Assembly: GCA_963664465.2 (NCBI GenBank)
Contig: CAXXSU010000004.1
Coordinates: 186,001 to 250,000, forward strand
Length of the DNA: 64,000 nucleotides
From: CAVOAK01 sp963664465
GTDB lineage: Bacteria > Pseudomonadota > Alphaproteobacteria > UBA8366 > CAVOAK01
Reading direction: 5' to 3'
The notes under the pieces were generated by a model. That model was not told the DNA's origin and did not search any database. It saw only the letters and a list, made by a program, of their open reading frames with translations. Below are positions 16,950 to 26,250 of this stretch, piece after piece. The position numbers and the translations under genes are program-made. The number at the start of each line of letters is the position of its first letter. Position 1 is the stretch's first letter.

Positions 16950-18872
16950 ATGTGCGGCATCGCCGGATTCATTGACTTCAAACGTGAAACGGGCTCGGAA
17001 CGGCTCCGCGACGAAGTGCGCCGCATGGCCGAAGCGTTAAGCCATCGCGGACCCGACATGGGCGACCAGTGGATTGACGCCGAGGCGGGGGTCGCACTCG
17101 GATTCAGGAGGCTCGCGATCATCGATCTGACGCCGACCGGACATCAACCGATGATCTCCTCCGACGGTCGCTTCGTCGTCATATACAATGGCGAGGCGTA
17201 CAACTTTGCGGACCTGCGGGTTGAACTCGAAGCCGCCGGGCACGAGTTTCGCGGCACCTCAGACACCGAGGTGTTTCTAGAAGGATGCGTCGCCTGGGGC
17301 GTTGAAGCAGCCGTGGGGCGCCTCATTGGAATGTTTGCGTTTGCACTTTGGGATCGCCGCGAGGCGAAGCTCTGGCTTGGCCGCGACCGGGTCGGCATAA
17401 AGCCGATCTATTACAGCCGACAGGGCAGCCTATTTATGTTTGGATCAGAACTCAAAGCGCTCCGGGCGAAGGATGGCTGGCAAGCCACTGTGGATCGTGA
17501 CGCGCTCGCCGCATATCTCCGATTCAACTATGTGCCGACGCCGCACAGCATTTATCAGAACGTCAGCAAGCTTGAACCCGGCACTCTCCTGTCATTGCGA
17601 CCGGGTGAGGAGCCGAGTTTAACGCGCTATTGGGACCTCGCAACCGCCGCCTCGCAGCCGCGCAGTCTCATCGACGAAGACGAAGCGCTGGACGAGGGAG
17701 AAGCACTCCTGCGCGATGCCGTAAAACGCCGGCTGGTGTCCGATGTGCCGCTGGGAGCGCTGCTTTCGGGGGGCGTCGACTCCTCAACCGTAACCGCTCT
17801 GATGCAGGTCGAAGGTGGACATCCAGTCAAGAGTTTCACCGTTGGGTTCGAACAGGCGGGTTTCGATGAAGCCGGACAGGCGCAGGCGATCGCCGAGCAC
17901 ATCGGCGCGGAACATCACGAACTCTACCTCTCCGAAGCACGCGCACTCGAGCTCGTCCCGAGGCTCCCAGAATGGTATGACGAGCCATTCGGCGATTCCT
18001 CAGCGCTGCCGAGCTGGCTCGTGGCCCAAATGGCACGTGAACATGTGACAGTCGCACTTTCCGGTGATGGCGGCGATGAGGTGTTTCTTGGCTACAACCG
18101 CTATCACGCGGCAGCGGCAGCATGGCAAGGCGTGCGAAGGATTCCTGATCCCTTGAAGCGGCTTGCGGCGAAGGCAATTTCGGCGGTTCCGACCACCGGC
18201 TGGGACGGAGTAGCGGACCTTCTTCCGAAGTCGATTCGCCCTCGAATGGCCGGGGATAAAGCGCATAAACTCGGATCGATTCTCGCCGAAGACGATGCCG
18301 ATGGGATGTATCGGCGCCTGGTCAGCCATTGGAACGATCCGACGGACCTCGTGGCTAATGCGGCGGAGCCGACGAGCGCCGTCTGGCGCGAAGCGGGGAA
18401 GATTGAAGATTTCAGCGAGCGTATGGCGTTCCTCGACTCCAAGACCTATTTGCCCGACGATATCCTGACTAAAGTCGATCGGGCGAGTATGGCCGTCGGT
18501 CTCGAGGTGCGGGTCCCTCTGCTCGATCATCGGCTCATCGAATTCGCTTGGCGGCTGCCGAAGCCGATGAAACTTCGCGGCACGTCGACAAAACGCTTGC
18601 TGCGCCGCATCCTCTACCGGCACGTTCCAAAGGAACTGGTCGACCGGCCAAAGACTGGGTTTGCGATACCACTCGACAATTGGCTGCGGGGACCGCTTCG
18701 CGACTGGGCAGAAGCGCTCATCGACGAAATCAGATTGAAGCGTGAAGGCTATATCGAGCCGCTGCCTGTAAGACACGCCTGGAGCGATCATCTCGCCGGC
18801 CGGGGAAATGCCGGCCAGGCGATCTGGGGCGTGTTGATGTTCCAGAGCTGGCACGAGCGCTGGATGTCGTAA
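16950..18872 (+). CDS. asnB: glutamine-hydrolysing asparagine synthase
   Basis: A 640-residue AsnB. The start at 16950 places the nucleophilic cysteine at position 2 (MCGIAGFID), as required for Ntn glutaminases; the open frame upstream is irrelevant. The glutaminase domain (about residues 1-190) contains LSHRGPD and YNGEAYNF. The synthetase domain carries the pyrophosphate loop LSGGVDSSTV near residue 270 and SGDGGDE. Exact overlap of its stop with the start of a GT4 glycosyltransferase suggests that this copy belongs to a surface-polysaccharide locus, where AsnB homologues amidate sugar acids or carboxylates, rather than being the housekeeping enzyme. Confidence 0.92.
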   Translation: MCGIAGFIDFKRETGSERLRDEVRRMAEALSHRGPDMGDQWIDAEAGVALGFRRLAIIDLTPTGHQPMISSDGRFVVIYNGEAYNFADLRVELEAAGHEFRGTSDTEVFLEGCVAWGVEAAVGRLIGMFAFALWDRREAKLWLGRDRVGIKPIYYSRQGSLFMFGSELKALRAKDGWQATVDRDALAAYLRFNYVPTPHSIYQNVSKLEPGTLLSLRPGEEPSLTRYWDLATAASQPRSLIDEDEALDEGEALLRDAVKRRLVSDVPLGALLSGGVDSSTVTALMQVEGGHPVKSFTVGFEQAGFDEAGQAQAIAEHIGAEHHELYLSEARALELVPRLPEWYDEPFGDSSALPSWLVAQMAREHVTVALSGDGGDEVFLGYNRYHAAAAAWQGVRRIPDPLKRLAAKAISAVPTTGWDGVADLLPKSIRPRMAGDKAHKLGSILAEDDADGMYRRLVSHWNDPTDLVANAAEPTSAVWREAGKIEDFSERMAFLDSKTYLPDDILTKVDRASMAVGLEVRVPLLDHRLIEFAWRLPKPMKLRGTSTKRLLRRILYRHVPKELVDRPKTGFAIPLDNWLRGPLRDWAEALIDEIRLKREGYIEPLPVRHAWSDHLAGRGNAGQAIWGVLMFQSWHERWMS

Positions 18873-20029
18873 TGACGCTCAGTGGACGCCGCATTCTCTT
18901 CGTCGTCACGGAGGACTGGTATTTTTGTTCGCATCGCCTGCCAGTCGCGCGGGCGGCGCAAAGGGCCGGCGCGGAGGTGTTGGTCGCAACGCGCGTTACC
19001 GACCACCGAGCCGCCATCGAAGCAGAAGGATTTCGCCTCCTGCCGCTCAAAATCGAACGCAGCAGTCGAAATCCCGTGGCCGATATCCTGACGCTATTTT
19101 CGTTGATTCGGCTGTATCGTGACCAACACCCGGACATCGTGCATCAGGTGGCCCTAAAGCCCGTGCTGTATGGTTCGATTGCGGCCTGGATCGCGGGCGT
19201 ACCGATCGTCGTTAATGCGCTCACCGGCCTCGGCTTCCTGTTTATCTCTGACGGAATTTTTGCAGCACTTCTCCGGCCCGCGATACGGCTTGCCTTTCGC
19301 GCCCTGTTCAATCGCAAGAACAGCCGGCTTATTCTGCAAAATTCCGATGATGTGGCGATGTTCCGCAACCGCATCGGTATTCGCGCAGACCGCATCGACA
19401 TGATCCGTGGTTCAGGCGTCGATATTTCGCTCTACCGGCCCACATCTGAACCTGAAGTCACACCTGATCAGCCGGTCGTCGCGCTCTGTGTTACGCGCAT
19501 GTTGTGGGACAAGGGAGTTGGCGAGTTGGTTGCCGCTGCACGGTTGCTGAAGGCGCGCGGCACTGCGATCAAGGTGCGTCTTGTCGGTGCCCCCGACCAG
19601 AACCCCGCAGCCGTCGACGCCGCCACGCTCGATACATGGAAGCGCGAGGGCGTGGTCGACGTTGCCGGCCCTTCCGAAGATATTCCGGGCGAATATTCAC
19701 GGGCGCATATTGCCGTCCTACCGTCCTATCGGGAGGGCCTGCCAAAGTCGCTTCTAGAGGCAGGGGCGGCAGGGCGGCCAATCGTCGCCTCCGATGTTCC
19801 CGGGTGCCGCGAAATCTGCCGCGATGGAGAGACCGGGCTGCTGGTGCCGGTCCGCAGCGTCGAACCGCTGGCCGAGATGCTGGCAGTGCTGGCTGGCGAC
19901 GCGGAATTGCGGCGGGAGATGGGTAACGCCGCGCGCAAAGCCGCCGAACAGGAATTTGCCGAGGAAATTGTAGTCTCGAAAACGCTGGCGCTTTACGGCG
20001 ACGCATTGCGAGAGAGCGCGCCGTCGTAG
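18872..20029 (+). CDS. glycosyltransferase family 4
   Basis: A 385-residue GT-B fold glycosyltransferase. The N-terminal domain (about residues 1-185) opens FVVTEDWYFCSHRLPVARAA, a pattern seen in GT4 enzymes of capsule/LPS clusters. The C-terminal nucleotide-sugar domain has VTRMLWDKGVGELVAAA, the E-x7-E signature SYREGLPKSLLEAGAAGRPI, and DVPGCRE. The start overlaps the asnB stop (TAATG), so the genes are coupled. Donor and acceptor sugars are not readable from sequence. Confidence 0.9.
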   Translation: MTLSGRRILFVVTEDWYFCSHRLPVARAAQRAGAEVLVATRVTDHRAAIEAEGFRLLPLKIERSSRNPVADILTLFSLIRLYRDQHPDIVHQVALKPVLYGSIAAWIAGVPIVVNALTGLGFLFISDGIFAALLRPAIRLAFRALFNRKNSRLILQNSDDVAMFRNRIGIRADRIDMIRGSGVDISLYRPTSEPEVTPDQPVVALCVTRMLWDKGVGELVAAARLLKARGTAIKVRLVGAPDQNPAAVDAATLDTWKREGVVDVAGPSEDIPGEYSRAHIAVLPSYREGLPKSLLEAGAAGRPIVASDVPGCREICRDGETGLLVPVRSVEPLAEMLAVLAGDAELRREMGNAARKAAEQEFAEEIVVSKTLALYGDALRESAPS

Positions 20030-20036
20030 GCGGTAT

Positions 20037-23000
20037 TTAGTGAAAGTCCCGCGACTGGATCAAGACTTTGGCCTGATCGCGCGGATGGCGGGCCGCTTGA
20101 CGAAGCCTTTTAGAGGGACGCCCGCGCGGATCGGGCGAACCCGAGGTCCAGGCTTCGTCGCCACGCCCCGATTGAGACACGAGGCCGTCTTCCGCGTCCA
20201 AACAGTCGAGCAAGTGCGACATATCCTCGAGCTGGTGGGCGATAACATGGGTGACGATGCCCTGACGCTGCAGCTCGCCGGTAACCCTCACCAACCGCGT
20301 GGTCAGCACGGTGCGGCGGAAACGCTCGAAGGTATTGCGCCAGACGATGACATTGGCGACCCCCGTCTCGTCCTCCAGCGTCATGAAAATGACGCCCTTG
20401 GCGGTGCTGGGACGTTGGCGCACCAGCACCAGACCGCAGACCGATACCCGCGCGCCGTTTTCAACCTCGGTTAATTGAGCGGCCCGCAGCGCTCCTTGGC
20501 AACGATCGCGTAACAGGGCGAGAGGATGACAGCGCAGCGAAAGCCTGAGCGCCGAATAATCCTCCACCACCTGTTCGCCGAGCCCCATATCCGGCAGGCT
20601 GATCTCGGGCTCGATACCGCGATCCTCCTCGCCCGCAGCCGCGAATAACGGCAGCGGCGCGTCACCGAGACCGCGGATCGCCCACAACGCCCCACGGCGG
20701 TCGAGTCCCATGGCATGGAAAACATCGCCCCGGGCCATCGTTTCGAGGGACTCTCGGGAAAGCCCGGTGCGCCGCCATACCGTGGTTGGATCGGCATAGC
20801 CGTTGCCGCGCCACTCGACCAAGCGGTCAGCGTCAGCCTCGCGCAGGCTCTTGATCTGACGGAATCCGAGACGCAGCGCCATGCCGCCTGCGGGACCCTC
20901 GGTGTCGCCACCCGGCTCCAACGTGCAGTCCCATTGCGAATGGTTGATGCACGGCGGACGCACCTCGACCCCATGCTCGCGCGCATCCCGCACGATCTGG
21001 GCCGGCGCATAAAACCCCATCGGCTGACTGTTCAGCAGTGCACACGCGAAAACCGCCGGATAATGACACTTCATCCAGGCTGAGACATAGACCAGCAAGG
21101 CAAAGCTCGCGGCATGCGATTCCGGGAACCCGTAGTCGCCAAATCCTTCGATCTGGCGGAAGCAACGCTCGGCGAATTCGCGTTCATAACCGCGCTCGAC
21201 CATGCCTTCGATAAATTTATCGCGGAACGTATGGATCGTACCGAGGCGCCGGAAGGTCGCCATGGCGCGCCGCAGACGGTCGGATTCAGCGGGGGTAAAT
21301 CCGGCGGCGACGATGGCAATCTGCATCGCCTGCTCCTGGAACAGCGGCACGCCAAGCGTCTTGTGCAGCACCTGACGCAGCTCCTCCGAGGGGTAGTCTG
21401 CTTTTTCCTCCCCGTTGCGCCGCCGCAAATAGGGATGGACCATACCGCCCTGGATCGGACCCGGACGGACGATCGCCACCTCGATCACCAGATCGTAGAA
21501 AGTCTTCGGCTGCATGCGCGGCAGGAAGCTCATCTGCGCCCGGCTCTCGACCTGAAACACGCCAATCGAATCCGCCTTCTGCAACATCGCATAGACCGCC
21601 GGATCTTCGGACGGCACGCTGGCATGGTCGAGATCGCGCCCGTAATACTGGCGGATCAGGTCGAAACCCTTGTGCAGGCAGGTCAGCATGCCGAGCGCCA
21701 GCACATCGACCTTGAGCATGCCGAGCGCGTCGAGGTCGTTCTTGTCCCATTCGATAACGGTGCGGTTCTCCATCGCCGCATTTTCGATGGGAACGACCTC
21801 GTCGAGACGGCCACGGGTGATGACGAGACCGCCGACATGCTGCGAGAGATGGCGCGGAAAACCGATTAGTTCGGCGGCGAGATCGAGCACCTGCTGAAGC
21901 CGGCGATCCGAACGATCGAGCCCCAACTCGTCGGCAGAACTCTTGTCGACATTATTCGATGAGCCCCAGGAATGACCGGCGAGCGCGCCCAGCGTGTCCT
22001 GACTCAACCCCAGCGCCTTGCCGACCTCGCGGATCGCGCCGCGCGAGCGGTAGCAGTTGACCGTAGCCGTCATCCCGGCGCGCTCGCGGCCGTATTTCTC
22101 ATAGACGTACTGAATCACCTCCTCGCGGCGCGCATGCTCGAAATCGACGTCGATGTCAGGCGGCTCGCGGCGTTCAGCCGACACGAAACGCTCGAACAGC
22201 AGGTCGATGCGCGCCGGATCGACCGCGGTGACGCCGAGGCAGTAGCAGACAGAAGAATTGGCGGCCGACCCCCGGCCCTGACAGAGGATATCGCGGCTCC
22301 GGGCAAACCGGACGAGGTCGTGGACGGTGAGGAAGTAGGGTGCGTAGTCAAGCTCCTCGATCAGGGCGAGCTCATGCTCGATCTGCGCCTTGACTTTATC
22401 CGGCAGGCCCGCGGGATAGCGTTGCTCCGCGCCCTCCCAGGCGAGACGCTCCAGCGTCTGCTGCGGCGTGCGCCCCTCTTCGACGACTTCATCGGGGTAT
22501 TCGTAGCGCAGCTCGTCCAGGCTGAAGCGGCAGCGCGCCGCAATCTCGGCCGTCCGTGCCACGGCTTGCGGATAGGCGGCAAACAGCCGGGCCATCTCTT
22601 GAGCCGGCTTTAAATGCCGCTCGGCATTGGCGAACAGCCGGTAGCCCGCGTCATCGATGGTGCATTTCTCGCGGATGCAGGTCAGCACGTCGGCAAGCAC
22701 CCGGCGCTTCGGATCGTGCATATGAACGTCGTTGGTCGCGACCATGGGCGTGGCGCACGCCTCCGCCAGGCGCGCCAGTTGCGCCAACCGGTGTGTATCG
22801 TCGCCCCGGTAGAGATGATGCGCGGCAAGGAAGCAGTTGCCGGGAAAGGCAACTTCCAGTTCGCGTAGCTGCACGGCAAAAGCATTTTCGCGGTATTGGC
22901 CGGATTGGCGGATTGGCCGGCGGATTGGCCGGATTGGCCGGATTGGCCGGATTGGCCGGATTGGCCGGATTGGCCGGATTGGCCGGATTGGCCGGATTGG

Positions 23001-23472
23001 CCGGATTGGCCGGATTGGCCGGATTGGCCGGATTGGCCGGATTGGCCGGATTGGCCGGCCCCGATGGATCGGGCAGATCGTCTGGCGGCACGGCGATGAA
23101 GATCATATCCGCCCCCCAGTGCATCACGTCGCCCCGGGTAAGCCGGCACTCCCCTTTCGCAGCCCGCCGGCGCCCGAGCGTGATCAATCGCGAAAGCCGC
23201 CCGTAAGCGCTACGGTCGGTGGGATAGGCGAGCAGGCTGGCGCCATCCTCAAGATCGAGCCGCACGCCGACGATAAGCCGGATGCCCGCTTCACGGGCCG
23301 CGGCATGGGCGCGGACCACGCCCGCCAGAGTGTTGCGGTCGGTCACCGCGATCGCCTCATGCCCCAACGCCGCCGCCTGGGTCGCCAGCTCATCCGGATG
23401 CGAGCCGCCGCGCAGAAAACTGAAATTGCTGGTGACCTGAAGCTCAGCGTAGGAAGCGGGCATGACCATCAC
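20037..23472 (-). pseudogene. dnaE2: error-prone DNA polymerase DnaE2 (ImuC), out of frame at a repeat array
   Basis: The third gene of the SOS mutasome. The N-terminal part (23472 to about 22890) encodes the start of the PHP domain (YAELQVTSNFSFLRGGSHPDE, quoted at 21 only by span; key part SNFSFLRGGSHPDE). The C-terminal part (20037-22874, 945 residues if read from a GTG at 22874) carries DVHMHDPKRR, the polymerase palm with PDIDVDFEHARRE, and the terminal SRDFH. Between them lies a 9-bp repeat array, open in all three frames, and the two halves are in different frames: the upstream half would need to skip one base or gain two. The start overlaps the imuB stop (ATGA). As sequenced, no full-length DnaE2 is made unless ribosomes or polymerase slip in the array. 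Confidence 0.85.
22902..23056. repeat. 9-bp tandem repeat array (GGATTGGCC) inside dnaE2
   Basis: Fifteen perfect head-to-tail copies of GGATTGGCC run from 22922 to 23056. They are followed on the low-coordinate side by a GGC triplet, one more unit and a unit of only eight bases (22902-22909). On the coding strand the unit reads Asn-Pro-Ala, Ile-Arg-Pro or Ser-Gly-Gln depending on frame, with no stop in any. The 8-base unit changes frame. No spacers are present, so this is not a CRISPR array. Confidence 0.97.
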
Positions 23473-25301
23473 GCGAACAGGCCGTGCAGGAACCAGCGTG
23501 GTGCGGCGGCTGGTTTTGGCCGGACCTCGCGGTAGAGCCAGAAACGGCGGCCATCCGCATCCTCGATACGCCAGTAGTCGCGGGATCCGGATGCCCAGCC
23601 TTTATCCTCGCGCCACCATTCGGGCGCGATTCGCTCCGGCCCCTCGGCGGCCTGCACCCGGTGCACAACCCGCCGCCAGCGAAACAGCATCGGCGGCCCA
23701 CCCTCCTCCGGCAGCGGCCGATCCGGCACAACTGGCACAACCGGCATCTCCCGCATCTTCCGCATCTTCCGCATCTTCTGTTCTGTGGCCGATCTGGAGG
23801 CGACAAGCGCCATCGCCTCGACCGGCTCGGGCCGGGCGAGCAACCGTAACGGCCTGAGCGGCCGATGGGGTACGGATGGCGCAGGAGCCCAGAAGGGCGC
23901 TGCCTTGTCGAATACCGGCACCGCACGCGCCACCCGCTCGGGAAGAAAGCTCTCGCGCGGCGCCAGCCGCACGACCGCATCGAAGCCGAGACGGTTGCCG
24001 AGACGGTCGATCAGCTGACCGAGTTCGGCATCGGCGAGCGGCGCCGACGGGCTCAGAACCAAGATCTCGGGCCCTTCACTTGGTCCGGTTCCTTTACTGG
24101 GCCCGGTTCCTTTACTGGGCCCGGTTCCTTTACTGGACCCGGTTCCTTCACTGGGCAGAATCCCCCCGCCCGGTGGAGAGTGTCTGGACCTTCGTTCCGC
24201 CTTCCGCCGGACCCCTGCAGGAAAGGCGGATTGCCGCGCGGCCAGCGGTTCGGTCACGGGCGCCACAAGCGCCATCGCTTCGACGCCGAAGCCGGGGTCG
24301 AGCGTGTCCAGGCGGTGCGCAAACAACCGGAATAAGTGCTTGGGGCCGCGGATTGGACGCGATGTTCCGACCGCTATCTGCTGCAGCGTCCCATCGCTCC
24401 GATAGAGCGTGAACTCGAGCCGCCGGCAGCCCCGCCCCCCGCGTTCGAGGCGGCGGCAGATCCGGGCGATCAGACGCTCGAGTCCGCCGACTATGGCTTC
24501 GTGTTGGCCGACCGGCTCGGCGAAGACGGTGCGCACGTGATATCGCCGTTTCTCGGGAATGGGTGAGATCGGCTCGTCGACGTGACCCAATGCCTGATCG
24601 AGCCTGAGCATGAGGTCTTCGCCGAATCGGGCCGCGAGCGGCGCACGCGGCATTTCGTAGAGATCGCCGACGCATCGCAGGCCGAGACGCGAAAGCCCGG
24701 CCACCGTGCCGGCGCCGAGCCGCAGGGCCGCCGTCGGCAAAAGGGCAAGCACCGAGCGGGCACGGCCGCGGGCGACGACCGTCCCGTTGACGCCATAGCG
24801 GGCCACGGCCGAGGCTGCACCCGGCGTATCCGCCAGCGCGGCCCGCACGGCAAACCCGAGGCGATCGAGCCGGGCGACGAGATCGTCCAGCATCGCCTGT
24901 TCGCCGCCAAACAAATGAGCGCAGCCGGTCGTGTCGAGCCAGACGCCGTCAAGCCCGTCCATGGCGGTCCAGGGCGTGTAGCGGCCACACCAGCGAACGG
25001 TCCGCTCCAGCGTCGCGGTATCCGCCGCCGGATCGGCTGGTACGGTTTCGATCGACGGCAGAAAGGTCCGCGCGTCGGCCAGGCTCATGCCTTGAAAGAG
25101 GCCGGCGTCGGCGGCCGCCTCGTTGACCGCGCCGACCAGCGTGCGCCCGCCGCTGTCATGAACGACGGCAAGCGGCCGCTCCCCAGCCGGTAGTCTCTCC
25201 CCGCCCTGCGGCTTAACCGGCGAGGCGCCGGTCTTCGCCCGTCTCAGCCGGTCGGTCGCCAAGCGTGGCAACCAGAGCGAAATCACCCGTCGCTTCGTCA
25301 T
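23469..25301 (-). CDS. imuB: ImuB, Y-family polymerase-like mutasome protein
   Basis: A 610-residue ImuB (DinP-like, non-catalytic hub of the ImuA-ImuB-DnaE2 mutasome that carries the clamp-binding motif). It begins MTKRRVISLWLPRLATDRLRR, with a Y-family core (GLFQGMSLADARTFLP, WLDTTGCAHLFGG, LGLRCVGDLYEMPR). The frame is open nine codons further, but MTKRR is the family start. It overlaps imuA by 89 bases, and its stop overlaps dnaE2. The coding sequence contains two in-frame tandem arrays: four 18-bp units (Gly-Thr-Gly-Pro-Ser-Lys type) near residue 390 and three 9-bp Lys-Met-Arg units near residue 510. Both fall in the variable C-terminal half and keep the frame. Confidence 0.9.
   Translation of the reverse strand: MTKRRVISLWLPRLATDRLRRAKTGASPVKPQGGERLPAGERPLAVVHDSGGRTLVGAVNEAAADAGLFQGMSLADARTFLPSIETVPADPAADTATLERTVRWCGRYTPWTAMDGLDGVWLDTTGCAHLFGGEQAMLDDLVARLDRLGFAVRAALADTPGAASAVARYGVNGTVVARGRARSVLALLPTAALRLGAGTVAGLSRLGLRCVGDLYEMPRAPLAARFGEDLMLRLDQALGHVDEPISPIPEKRRYHVRTVFAEPVGQHEAIVGGLERLIARICRRLERGGRGCRRLEFTLYRSDGTLQQIAVGTSRPIRGPKHLFRLFAHRLDTLDPGFGVEAMALVAPVTEPLAARQSAFPAGVRRKAERRSRHSPPGGGILPSEGTGSSKGTGPSKGTGPSKGTGPSEGPEILVLSPSAPLADAELGQLIDRLGNRLGFDAVVRLAPRESFLPERVARAVPVFDKAAPFWAPAPSVPHRPLRPLRLLARPEPVEAMALVASRSATEQKMRKMRKMREMPVVPVVPDRPLPEEGGPPMLFRWRRVVHRVQAAEGPERIAPEWWREDKGWASGSRDYWRIEDADGRRFWLYREVRPKPAAAPRWFLHGLFA
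23751..23777. repeat. 9-bp tandem repeat in imuB
   Basis: Three perfect copies of CCGCATCTT, flanked by a degenerate copy on the low side, encode Lys-Met-Arg on the minus strand. The unit is a multiple of three, so the reading frame is maintained. Confidence 0.9.
24082..24153. repeat. 18-bp tandem repeat in imuB
   Basis: Four contiguous 18-bp units (24082-24099, 24100-24117, 24118-24135, 24136-24153). The middle two are identical and the outer two differ by one or two bases. They encode a Gly-Thr-Gly-Pro-Ser-Lys period on the minus strand and are in frame. Confidence 0.93.
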
Positions 25302-26187
25302 GTTCCACCAACCATGTCCCACTGCCAAATCCGCCCCGGCAGCGCTTGAGGCTCATTTGCCATCTCGTTCTCATATCGGAGGGGCCCATACCGGGCGTCC
25401 CCATACCGGGCGTCCCCATACCGGGCGTCCCCATACCGGGCATCCCCAGGCCGGTCATCTCCAGGCCGGTCATCTCCAGGCCGGGCGTCCCGCTCTCCAG
25501 TTCTCGCCCCAACTCGCTATCGATTTCGCCCCGGGGGTTCCAATGAGCATTCGACGCTGAGGCATCGACTTGCCAGCGGCTGGCGCAGGCGTTGGGAATG
25601 AGTTTCGGTTTAGTACGGTCAGCCGCTGCGGCGACCCCGCCCCGGCGCAAGATCAGCCCGGTCGTGCCACCGCTCTCCGCCGCCAACTGAAGGCGGCGGC
25701 TTGCCGCGAGGTTGATCACCTCATCGCATTCGCCGATCACGGCAGCGAACGCCGGGCACCGCAGGCTCTCCTCCATCACCCACAACATGTCCGCGCGGCG
25801 CCGGCTGCGGACGATGATCAGACCGCCGACATCGAGCCCAAAGGCCTCCAGTCCCGGCCCGTAGAGCTGGCCCGTGCCCCCCGGTTTCACGCACCACAAG
25901 ACCGCCCCGCCGCGCTGCCGGACAAGACGGCCGGCGAGCCAGGCGGCAAAACCGCCAACGGCGCTGCCCGACGCCTCGTGCACCGCGCCACAGGCGAGCC
26001 CGCCGGCCGGCAGGGTTTGGTCGATCTCGGCCAGTCCCAGCGGCAGGATCGCCTGTTCTGCCAGGCCGGACCCATCGCCAACCGCAGCCCCGCGCTCGAT
26101 CGCCGCGACCTGCGCGCGCAGCGCCCGCATGCCTTCGCTCTCGACTGGTCCTTGATGGTCGTTTTGGCAAGAAACCGCTTGCTCCAT
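25213..26187 (-). CDS. imuA: ImuA, SOS mutasome accessory protein
   Basis: A 324-residue ImuA (RecA/SulA-like fold), required with ImuB and DnaE2 for damage-induced mutagenesis. Family features are LPLGLAEIDQTLPAGGLACGAVHE, quoted in part as IDQTLPAGGLACGAVHE, and LWCVKPGG. The start is set at ATG 26187, with GGGAG ten bases before it, because the longer frame to 26247 would place the SOS box inside the gene. The C-terminal third holds a 15-bp array coding for Gly-Met-Gly-Thr-Pro and Gly-Leu-Glu-Met-Thr periods. It overlaps imuB by 89 bases, more than usual. Confidence 0.88.
   Translation of the reverse strand: MEQAVSCQNDHQGPVESEGMRALRAQVAAIERGAAVGDGSGLAEQAILPLGLAEIDQTLPAGGLACGAVHEASGSAVGGFAAWLAGRLVRQRGGAVLWCVKPGGTGQLYGPGLEAFGLDVGGLIIVRSRRRADMLWVMEESLRCPAFAAVIGECDEVINLAASRRLQLAAESGGTTGLILRRGGVAAAADRTKPKLIPNACASRWQVDASASNAHWNPRGEIDSELGRELESGTPGLEMTGLEMTGLGMPGMGTPGMGTPGMGTPGMGPSDMRTRWQMSLKRCRGGFGSGTWLVEHDEATGDFALVATLGDRPAETGEDRRLAG
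25386..25495. repeat. 15-bp tandem repeat array in imuA
   Basis: Three perfect copies of CCGGGCGTCCCCATA (25391-25405, 25406-25420, 25421-25435) are followed by a transitional unit and two perfect copies of CCGGTCATCTCCAGG (25451-25465, 25466-25480), with partial units at both edges. All are in frame with imuA on the minus strand. Confidence 0.93.
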
Positions 26188-26207
26188 GGATTGCTCCCAT
26201 GCCGTTT

Positions 26208-26222
26208 GTTCTTTTTTTGTTC
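26208..26222. promoter_or_regulatory. SOS (LexA) box, GTTC-N7-GTTC
   Basis: GTTC, seven T residues, GTTC exactly fits the alphaproteobacterial LexA operator. It lies 21 bases before the chosen imuA start on one side and 29 bases before the DUF2927-like gene on the other, so it can control both divergent genes. Confidence 0.9.
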
Positions 26223-26250
26223 TATTATGCGTTTGACGTAGAGTCAAGCG

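Noticed and set aside
20040..21869. plus-strand frames of 144 and 251 codons under dnaE2
   Set aside because: Shadow frames; no homology and the wrong codon pattern.
22902..23056. possible CRISPR array
   Set aside because: Units are contiguous 9-mers without spacers and lie within dnaE2; it is a simple tandem repeat.
22556..23206. long plus-strand frames through the repeat (Gly-Leu-Ala or Asp-Trp-Pro repeats)
   Set aside because: They are antisense shadows of dnaE2 made long by a stop-free repeat.
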